Shown here: positions 1 through 5,706 of the stretch, piece by piece
Layout: each line of letters opens with the position of its first letter
Numbering within the stretch: the stretch's first letter is position 1
Assembly: GCA_018265615.1 (NCBI GenBank)
Contig: JABLYX010000078.1
Location: 1 to 19,395 of the forward strand
Source: Lentisphaeria bacterium
Lineage (GTDB): Bacteria > Verrucomicrobiota > Lentisphaeria > Victivallales > Victivallaceae
Direction: 5' to 3'
Length of the DNA: 19,395 nucleotides
Notes under the pieces: generated by a model
What the model was told of the DNA's origin: nothing
What the model saw: only the letters and a program-made list of their open reading frames with translations
Databases searched by the model: none
Translations under genes and position numbers: made by a program

Positions 1-55
1 ATCTGTGACCTCCACGATGTCAACGTGGCGCTCTAACCAACTGAGCTATACGCCC
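1..55 (-). tRNA. tRNA-Val (anticodon GAC), 3' part cut by window edge
   Basis: Read on the minus strand from position 55, the sequence folds as the 5' two-thirds of a tRNA: a seven-base acceptor strand GGGCGTA, then TA, a D arm GCTC-AGTTGGTTA-GAGC, and an anticodon arm CCACG-TTGACAT-CGTGG. The seven-base loop has T at position 33 and anticodon GAC, which reads the valine codon GUC. The variable loop AGGTC follows, and the window ends inside the T arm, so the acceptor 3' strand and CCA status are not visible. The D arm and anticodon loop resemble bacterial tRNA-Val(GAC). Confidence 0.93.
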
Positions 56-77
56 ATTTTCAGGACCAACATTTTTT

Positions 78-106
78 AATATATTTCCGGATTCGGTTTT
101 TTACAA
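78..106 (-). promoter_or_regulatory. Sigma70-like promoter for tRNA-Val
   Basis: On the minus strand TTGTAA (101-106) is followed after exactly 17 bases by TATATT (78-83). Transcription would start about 15 bases before the tRNA 5' end at 55, a usual leader length for a tRNA. The surrounding DNA is A/T-rich, unlike the coding regions. This is a consensus match only. Confidence 0.55.
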
Positions 107-157
107 GCGGCGTTCTGCAAAAAAAACATTTTTTTACGCTCAAAACCGTTGCAGGAA

Positions 158-1018
158 TCATCGCCGCGCACCGCGGACCCGGTAGAAGTGGTTGACCAGC
201 ATGTCGTCCGGGATGTCGTCGCCGTGTCCGCCGGTCTCGGCGTCGATCTGGTGGTTGCCGTGATCGGGCGCCCAGATGACCGCGCGGTTGAACGCTCCCC
301 AGTGCTCATCGGCATCGGCGGCGAGCTGCTCGAAGCGGCCGATCGCCGTCATGAGCTCGCGGACGGATTCCTCAGCCCACGGCCCCGCATGATGCGAAAT
401 GTGGTCATAACCGGCCATGTAGCAGAGGATGAAGTCGTAATCGGAATCGGCGATGAGCTTCCGCGTCATCTCGAACGCCGCCCGGTCCGTGCGGAACGAA
501 TAGTAGTCGATATTGCGCCCGCGGAAGATCATATCGATGCTGCAGCTGTTGCAGCAGACGATCGCGACGTTCTTCCCCGCCTCGGCCAGCACGTCGAAGA
601 GCGTTTCGATCTTCAGCACGGGCTTCGCGTATTTGCGGATGCCGTGCACCGCCGGCGAGGCACCGCTGAAGATCGTAGCGAAGCAGACCGGCGTGACGCT
701 CGGCATGACCGCCGCCGAAAGGATCCGGAACCCGGCGAGCCTTTCGACCCGTTCAAACGCCTCCGGGAAGCGCCCGGCGTGGACCTCCCCGACCGCGTCC
801 GGGCTGAACACGAGCACCTTTTCGGCCCTGCCGTCGCCGCCCATCAGCCGGTACGCCTGATCGACGACCCCGGCGATCTCCTCCGCGCCGCAGCAGGACG
901 GCTTTCGCGCGCCGAACAACCGGCAGACCGTCGGCGTCAGGTCGCCGGTCGAATGGGGGACCTGGTATTTGTCCCGGTAAAACTGCAGTTCCTTCGCACT
1001 CTCTTCCGCTGGAGTCAT
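158..1018 (-). CDS. Alkaline-phosphatase-superfamily metal-dependent hydrolase (type I phosphodiesterase/nucleotide pyrophosphatase-like)
   Basis: A 286-residue protein with the two-metal site of the alkaline phosphatase/phosphodiesterase superfamily. Visible elements are a first aspartate in FSPDA (D73), a nucleophile region MPSVTP ending in ATIFSG (T109 is the likely nucleophile), YDHISHH (D205, H206, H210), PDHGNH (D252, H253) and GGHGDD (H265). The order and spacing match family members that cleave phosphate mono- or diesters, or phosphonates. No signal peptide or membrane segment is seen, so it should be cytoplasmic. The ATG at 1018 follows a purine-rich AAGGAAC Shine-Dalgarno-like element. 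The gene is transcribed alone, away from hisI. The substrate cannot be read from the sequence; nucleotide, phospholipid-headgroup or phosphonate substrates are all possible. Superfamily assignment is firm, exact role unknown. Confidence 0.82.
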   Translation of the reverse strand: MTPAEESAKELQFYRDKYQVPHSTGDLTPTVCRLFGARKPSCCGAEEIAGVVDQAYRLMGGDGRAEKVLVFSPDAVGEVHAGRFPEAFERVERLAGFRILSAAVMPSVTPVCFATIFSGASPAVHGIRKYAKPVLKIETLFDVLAEAGKNVAIVCCNSCSIDMIFRGRNIDYYSFRTDRAAFEMTRKLIADSDYDFILCYMAGYDHISHHAGPWAEESVRELMTAIGRFEQLAADADEHWGAFNRAVIWAPDHGNHQIDAETGGHGDDIPDDMLVNHFYRVRGARR

Positions 1019-1199
1019 GAATCGTTCCTTTCCGAATCAGCCAAAGTTTGTCAGATACAATAACGGCATTTTCGCGTTTTTTCCATCGCCCGGCGGAAAA
1101 AGCGGGCGAAAATCTCCGGCGTTTTTCCGCAGGGGCCGAAGAGACCCCGCAATACTCCGGAACAAATCGCATTTCCTGCCGATTTTACGGCTTCTTCAC

Positions 1200-1230
1200 T
1201 TGCAAAACAACGGTTTACGGGGCAAATTAT
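1200..1230 (+). promoter_or_regulatory. Weak candidate promoter for the hisI operon
   Basis: TTGCAA (1200-1205) and AATTAT (1225-1230) are separated by 19 bases, longer than ideal. A start near 1237 would leave a leader of roughly 36 bases before the preferred hisI start at 1273. The rest of the divergent gap (1019-1199) shows no convincing element; on its minus strand only a poor pair, TGGAAA and TATTGT, can be found for the hydrolase gene. Confidence 0.25.
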
Positions 1231-1272
1231 ATCTGATTGATTCAACAACCCACTCAGCAGACAGAGGTGCAT

Positions 1273-1656
1273 GTGATCGAGCTTGATTTCGAGAAATCCG
1301 GCGGCCTGATCCCGGCGATCGCGCAGGACGCCGGAGACGGAGTCGTCCTGATGATGGCCTATATCAACCGTGAAGCGTGGGAGGAGACGCTCGCCACCGG
1401 GCGGGCGGTCTATTTCTCCCGCAGCCGCAACCGGTTGTGGCGCAAGGGAGAAGAATCCGGCAACTACCAGGTCGTCCGGGAGATCCTCGTCGACTGCGAC
1501 GGCGACACCGTGATCTTCAAGGTCGAGCAGAAGGGCGGCGCAGCGTGCCACACCGGCCACCGCAGCTGCTTCTTCCGCAAAGTGGAGTCCGGTTCGCTGA
1601 CTGAGATCGCTCCCGCCCTTTTCGACCCCTCCAACGTATATAAGAAGCTGTCATGA
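1273..1656 (+). CDS. hisI: Phosphoribosyl-AMP cyclohydrolase HisI
   Basis: Opens the purine ring of phosphoribosyl-AMP in the third step of histidine synthesis; cytoplasmic and metal-dependent. From the GTG start the protein has 127 residues, the usual size of a stand-alone HisI without the HisE pyrophosphohydrolase domain. Diagnostic motifs are present in order: LMMAYIN (27-32), RLWRKGEESGN (55-65), DCDGD (74-78) with metal-binding aspartates and zinc-ligand Cys75, and CHTGHRSC (92-99) with the other two zinc cysteines. The frame is open from a TTG at 1237, but only GTG 1273 has a good ribosome site (AGAGG at 1263-1267, five bases upstream), and its product begins directly at the conserved IELDFEKSG segment. 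The stop overlaps the next start (ATGA), so it is translationally coupled to the murB-ddl fusion. No other his gene is in the window. Confidence 0.93.
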   Translation: MIELDFEKSGGLIPAIAQDAGDGVVLMMAYINREAWEETLATGRAVYFSRSRNRLWRKGEESGNYQVVREILVDCDGDTVIFKVEQKGGAACHTGHRSCFFRKVESGSLTEIAPALFDPSNVYKKLS

Positions 1657-3755
1657 AAGAGATGATCGAACTGCTCCGCAAAGAGTTTCCGGAGCTGAAA
1701 ATACGCACTTGCGTGCCGTATGCGGAACTCACGACGCTCGGCGTCGGCTCCACCCTCCCGTTCCTCGCGGAAATCGCGGATGAAAAGGAGCTCGCCGCCT
1801 TCCTCACGTTTACATTCAGGAACCGGATCCCCCTCTTCATCATCGGCGGGGGGACCAATCTCGCCGGGATGGACGCCCCCTGTCCGAAGCTCGGGGTGCG
1901 CCTCTCCCGCGAAGGCTTTTCCGGCACGGAGAAGAAAGAGGGTAAACTGCGCGCCGGGGCTCGCCTCCGCCTGCCCGACCTCGCCCGCCGCGCGGCGGAA
2001 GCGGGCTTCGGCGGTCTCGCCCCGCTCTCAGGCATTCCGGGAACGCTCGGCGGCGCGCTGCGCATGAATGCGGGCGCCTCCGGCGCAAGCATCGGACAGT
2101 TCGTCGCGGAAGTCGCGGGGTTCCGCCTCGACGGCACGCCGTACCGGGAAGACGGCGGCGGAATCAAATGGAGCTACCGTGAAAGCTCGATTCCGGAGGA
2201 GGTGCTCATCACGCGTGTGCTGCTCGCGCTTCCGGACGCGGAACCAGCCGCCGAGCTCGCCGCCATAGAGGCCGAGGTGCTCGAACGCCGCCGCCGTGAG
2301 CCCGCCGGGCGCAGCGCCGGATGTGCGTTCCGCAACGTCTCGGAGATGGATCCGGCCGGCCGCCTCATCGACGAATGCGGCCTCAGGAATTTCCGCATCG
2401 GCAGGCTGAAGGTTGCGGAGGAGCACGCGAACTATGTCATCAACGAAGGCGGCGCGAGCGAAGCGGAGTATGTTGAACTCCTCTCCGCCGTGCGCCGCGC
2501 GGTCGCCGAGCGGCACGGCTTCTTCCTGCGGCCCGAGGTGAAGTTCATCGATCCGCAATCGGCGGAAAAGGTGCTCGCCGCAGCGCGCCCCCCCAGGGTC
2601 AATGTGCTCTACGGCGGAACGTCCAGCGAACGCGAAATTTCACTTCTGAGCGGCAGTGCCGTCGCCGGAGCACTGCGCAACGCCGGGCTTACGGTCGAGC
2701 TGACCGATGTGAAGGAGTGCCGCCTCTACCCGGAGATGAAGGCCGCGGATGTGGTCTACCCTGTGCTGCACGGCGGTTTCGGGGAAGACGGTCGAATTCA
2801 GAAGGTACTGGAGGACAACTCTTTGCGCTTCATCGGTTCCGGCAGCGCGGCCTGCCTGCTTACGATGGACAAGATCGCCAGCAAGCGGCTGATGGACCGT
2901 TTCGGGCTGCCGACCGCAAAGTGGGGCGTCGTCACGGCGCAGAAGCGGCAGCTGCCGGAAAATCTGGATTACCCGGTCATCATGAAGGCCCCGATGGAAG
3001 GCTCGACCATCGGAATCAAAAAGGTGAACTCCGCCGCGGAGTGGGACGACGCGCTCGGGGAAGAGCTGAAGTTCGCCCCCGAAATCCTCGTGGAGGAGTA
3101 TATCGAAGGTGTGGAGATCACCGTGCCGATCGTAAACGGGCGGATCCTCCCGGCGATCGAGATCAAAAGTCCGCACGGCTTCTACGACTACGATGCGAAG
3201 TACGTATACAAGGACGGCCACACCGAGTATTTCTGCCCGGTCCGGACGCTCCCCCCCGAAGTCGTGAAGCGCGCCTCGGACGACGCGCTCGCGCTCTACC
3301 TCGGCGCGGGCTGCCGCGATATCCTGCGGGTCGACTTCATCGTCGGGCAGGACGGCGTACCGTACATGCTCGAAGGCAACTCCCTGCCGGGCTGTACGGC
3401 GACGAGCCTCGTGCCGAAGGCGTCGAAGGTCTCCGGCGTGAGCTTCGAGCGCATGACCTCAACGCTGGTCTATGCCGCGCTGAAGCGGCCGGTTCCGCCG
3501 CGCGGGGCGGAAAACACGCCCGCCCCGCGCCCGGCCCGGCCGGATTCGGCGCCGAATCCCGTCCTGGTCAGAATCTGCCGCTGGATGTTCCGGATCGCGC
3601 TCGTGCTCTGTGCGGTCCCGATCCTCACCGCGGGGATCCGCAGTTTGCTCGAGGGATTCCCGGGCGCGTGGATCCTCATCGTGAACGGCCTCTTTCTGCT
3701 CTGTGCGGAATTTATTTTCAAATGGTTCAACTTGTTGGAGAAAAAGAAGAAATGA
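1653..3755 (+). CDS. MurB-Ddl fusion: UDP-N-acetylenolpyruvoylglucosamine reductase / D-alanine--D-alanine ligase with C-terminal membrane anchor
   Basis: One uninterrupted 700-residue frame joins two peptidoglycan-precursor enzymes. Residues 1-300 are MurB, the FAD enzyme that makes UDP-MurNAc: GGGTNL (65-70), GIPGTLGGALRMNAG (127-141), YRESS (175-179), GCAFRN with Cys224 where many MurBs have the catalytic serine, and PEVKF with Glu295. Residues 316-613 are an ATP-grasp D-Ala-D-Ala ligase: GGTSSEREISLLSG (321-334), HGGFGEDG (373-380), MKAPMEGSTIG (444-454), FYDYDAKY (510-517), and the metal-binding residues D561, E574 and N576 in LEGNSLPG. All expected ligase residues are present. A proline-rich linker (613-637) leads to two hydrophobic helices (about 644-664 and 671-690) and a lysine-rich end, which should tether the enzyme to the inner membrane. 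Neighbouring order murB-ddl in dcw clusters makes fusion plausible, but no other dcw gene is here. Confidence 0.93.
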   Translation: MKEMIELLRKEFPELKIRTCVPYAELTTLGVGSTLPFLAEIADEKELAAFLTFTFRNRIPLFIIGGGTNLAGMDAPCPKLGVRLSREGFSGTEKKEGKLRAGARLRLPDLARRAAEAGFGGLAPLSGIPGTLGGALRMNAGASGASIGQFVAEVAGFRLDGTPYREDGGGIKWSYRESSIPEEVLITRVLLALPDAEPAAELAAIEAEVLERRRREPAGRSAGCAFRNVSEMDPAGRLIDECGLRNFRIGRLKVAEEHANYVINEGGASEAEYVELLSAVRRAVAERHGFFLRPEVKFIDPQSAEKVLAAARPPRVNVLYGGTSSEREISLLSGSAVAGALRNAGLTVELTDVKECRLYPEMKAADVVYPVLHGGFGEDGRIQKVLEDNSLRFIGSGSAACLLTMDKIASKRLMDRFGLPTAKWGVVTAQKRQLPENLDYPVIMKAPMEGSTIGIKKVNSAAEWDDALGEELKFAPEILVEEYIEGVEITVPIVNGRILPAIEIKSPHGFYDYDAKYVYKDGHTEYFCPVRTLPPEVVKRASDDALALYLGAGCRDILRVDFIVGQDGVPYMLEGNSLPGCTATSLVPKASKVSGVSFERMTSTLVYAALKRPVPPRGAENTPAPRPARPDSAPNPVLVRICRWMFRIALVLCAVPILTAGIRSLLEGFPGAWILIVNGLFLLCAEFIFKWFNLLEKKKK

Positions 3756-4900
3756 TGACATTCAAGCGAACCGCCGCGGCACTCGCCGCGTTCGCCATGG
3801 TCTGCGGCGTTTACGCCCTTTCCCCGAAGCCTCAGCCGACGGCCGCGGCCACCGGCTCTTTCGCGCCGGAGCTCGATGCGGCCGCCTGGCCGCAGGGCAA
3901 GGCGGTCAAGCTCGCCGACCTCAGGGGAAAGAAGCACGCCGTGCTCTTCTTCTGGACGATCAGCGAGCAGGGAACCAGGAATTTCGCGGAAATCGCGAAG
4001 CTCGCGAAGGAGTTCGAAAAAAAGGACGTCGTCTTTCTCGGCGTCGGCATCGACTCGGCGGAAGCCATCCGGAACTTCGTGCGGCTCAAGGAGCTGCCGT
4101 TCCCCGTCGCGGCGGACGACCAGCTCAACAGCGTGAACCTCTATATGCGCGAACGCGACCGGGTTCCGATGGCGGCCGTCATCGACCGGGAGGGCCGCCT
4201 GGTCTGGCGCGGCTCTCCGGCGCTGCTGGAGCCGGTGCTCGCCGAGGTTGTCGGGGGCAAGTATGACCTCAAGGGGAACATCGAACGCGAAAACTTCTCG
4301 CAGTCGGTCATGGATGCGATGAAGATCCGCGACTATCCGACCGTCCTCAAGCTGCTGAACGCGGAGCTGGTCACCTATCCGGACAACATGGAGCTGGTCT
4401 CTCTGAAGGTCCGGCTGCTCGCCTCCCTCATGCAGAAACCGGATGAGGCGCTCAGCTTCCTGGACGAAGTCATAGGCCGCCAGCCGAAGAACCTGAAGCT
4501 CTACGAAATGGGCCTCACCATCCTGCGCGACGAAAAGCGCTGGACCGAACTCGGCAGCTGGTTCGACCGCATCATCAGGGAGTTCGGCGACCAGCCGATC
4601 GTGCTCGTGAAGTTCGCGCAGCAGGAGATGAACCAGCCTGTCGAACAGCTCCGGCTCGACAACGCCTACAAGCTCTGCCGCGCCGCCTACAACGCCCCGA
4701 AATTCAGGGACAACCGCGAAAAGGGCTTCGTCATCGGCGAATATGCGCGCAGCCTTTACTATTGCGGCCGCCCCGACAAGGCGCTCGAAGCTTCCAAGGA
4801 GGCGATGGTGCTGCTCAAGGACACACCGGAATACGAGAAAGCGAAATCCTTTGTGACCTACTACAACAAGGTGCTCGGAATCTCCCGCCAGATCCAGTAA
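3752..4900 (+). CDS. Exported thioredoxin-fold (TlpA/redoxin-like) protein lacking CXXC, with TPR-like C-terminal region
   Basis: A 382-residue protein with a basic-hydrophobic leader (residues 1-22, possible cleavage before the proline-rich stretch near 25-33), so it is likely exported. Residues 36-168 have a TlpA/AhpC-like thioredoxin fold: an extended N-terminal segment ending in KLADLRGKK, a strand AVLFFW (63-68), a region ending RVPMAAVIDREG with the expected cis-proline (P139), and WRG. At the place of the WCxxC active site it reads WTISEQGT, with no cysteines, so thiol redox chemistry is unlikely. Residues 175-382 are helical with spacing like tetratricopeptide repeats (YPTVLKLLNAEL, PDEALSFLDEVI, GRPDKALEASKEA), suggesting protein binding. 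The start ATG overlaps the stop of the murB-ddl gene, so it is probably co-translated with it. A scaffold or chaperone role near the envelope is inference. Confidence 0.8.
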   Translation: MMTFKRTAAALAAFAMVCGVYALSPKPQPTAAATGSFAPELDAAAWPQGKAVKLADLRGKKHAVLFFWTISEQGTRNFAEIAKLAKEFEKKDVVFLGVGIDSAEAIRNFVRLKELPFPVAADDQLNSVNLYMRERDRVPMAAVIDREGRLVWRGSPALLEPVLAEVVGGKYDLKGNIERENFSQSVMDAMKIRDYPTVLKLLNAELVTYPDNMELVSLKVRLLASLMQKPDEALSFLDEVIGRQPKNLKLYEMGLTILRDEKRWTELGSWFDRIIREFGDQPIVLVKFAQQEMNQPVEQLRLDNAYKLCRAAYNAPKFRDNREKGFVIGEYARSLYYCGRPDKALEASKEAMVLLKDTPEYEKAKSFVTYYNKVLGISRQIQ

Positions 4901-4902
4901 GG

Positions 4903-4943
4903 CACAGCCGGGCCGCCGCAGGCCGGCCCGGCGTGCTTTCTCT
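4903..4943 (+). terminator. Rho-independent terminator of the hisI-murB/ddl operon
   Basis: GCCGGGCC (4907-4914) pairs with GGCCCGGC (4925-4932); CAC and GTG extend the stem past one bulged base. A pyrimidine-rich run CTTTCTCTC follows on the plus strand. There is no T run on the other side, so it serves the plus-strand operon and overlaps the 3' end of the convergent pseudopilin gene. Confidence 0.6.
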
Positions 4944-5599
4944 CATTTATCCCATCTGAAATAGTATTCGGCGGTATATTCGCCGTAGAAAACGTCCCGG
5001 CCGATGCTCGCGGCGCTGCCGTCGCACATTGCGAAGTTGGCGCGGTCGCCGTGAGCGTCGAAACGCGGCTGCCCGGTGGTGTTCCAGCTTGCCGGCGTGA
5101 CGCGCCCCTCCTGGTCGTACCTCTCCGCATAAAGCAGCGTCCGGGAGGGGGATGTCACCTTTCCGAGCAATGTGCTGCTCCAGCCGCCGCCGGAGAGAAA
5201 CGCGTTCTCGCCGTAGCTCGAGCGCGTGGCCCCGAGGTTTGAAAGCTTGCTCGGGCAGAAGAAGATCCCGTCACGGCTCATCGCACGGTCATATGCGGAG
5301 GCTCCGCCCTTGCCGAGATAGACCGCAACCGCGTCTTTCCAGTAATAGTACTCCTGTCCGGGATTGCCGTCCGGCCAGCAGATGAAAGTCACCGTAACCA
5401 TGCCGCGATTATCGTCGGCATACATGAGTCCCCCGAGGCCGAGCTGCTTCAGGTGGCCGATGCATTTGCTCTGCTGCGCGGATTCGCGGGCCCGGTTCAA
5501 CGCCGGCAGCAGCATCGCCGCCAGGACGGCGATGACCGCAATCACAATCAGAAGCTCGAGCAATGTAAATCGAATCAGATGCGGCGCCCTCATGGACAA
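4943..5599 (-). CDS. Pseudopilin-like protein with prepilin N-terminal methylation domain and H-X9-DG motif
   Basis: A 218-residue protein beginning with a short basic leader and then FTLLELLIVIAVIAVLAAM (11-29), the hydrophobic assembly helix of type IV pilin/type II secretion pseudopilins (TIGR02532 type). Cleavage is expected before Phe11, with Glu15 as the conserved mature Glu5. The residue at -1 is Arg10, not glycine. Near the C-terminus H183-X9-D193-G194 fits the H-X9-DG signature (TIGR04294 type) known from planctomycete and lentisphaeral relatives. The start is probably TTG at 5599: GGAGG (5605-5609) lies five bases upstream. An ATG at 5593 would have an 11-base gap. It has its own promoter candidate and converges on the hisI operon. 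The part between the helix and the H-X9-DG motif is not recognisable; a surface-fibre or secretion-associated role is inferred from family. Confidence 0.85.
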   Translation of the reverse strand: MSMRAPHLIRFTLLELLIVIAVIAVLAAMLLPALNRARESAQQSKCIGHLKQLGLGGLMYADDNRGMVTVTFICWPDGNPGQEYYYWKDAVAVYLGKGGASAYDRAMSRDGIFFCPSKLSNLGATRSSYGENAFLSGGGWSSTLLGKVTSPSRTLLYAERYDQEGRVTPASWNTTGQPRFDAHGDRANFAMCDGSAASIGRDVFYGEYTAEYYFRWDK

Positions 5600-5678
5600 A
5601 TCCGCCTCCGCCGGAAATCCCTGCGGAAGCGCCCCTCTCTCCGTTGTCAGTAAAAAATCAGCCGTTCACTCCTGTGAT

Positions 5679-5706
5679 AATTTACTTCGCCAACCGGAAA
5701 AGTCAA
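5679..5706 (-). promoter_or_regulatory. Sigma70-like promoter for the 4943-5599 pseudopilin
   Basis: On the minus strand TTGACT (5701-5706) is followed after 16 bases by TAAATT (5679-5684). The -35 box overlaps the last codons of the upstream oxidoreductase gene. The leader would be about 70 bases. This would let the pseudopilin be expressed apart from the oxidoreductase. Consensus match only; the -10 box is imperfect. Confidence 0.45.

Noticed and set aside
119..135. A8...T7 tract between the tRNA and the hydrolase gene, a possible terminator
   Set aside because: Without strain only a few A-T pairs form around a short loop; there is no GC stem, so it is not convincing.
1237..1272. Upstream TTG start for hisI
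   Set aside because: It has no ribosome site, and adds 12 residues not expected in HisI, whereas GTG 1273 has AGAGG at correct spacing.
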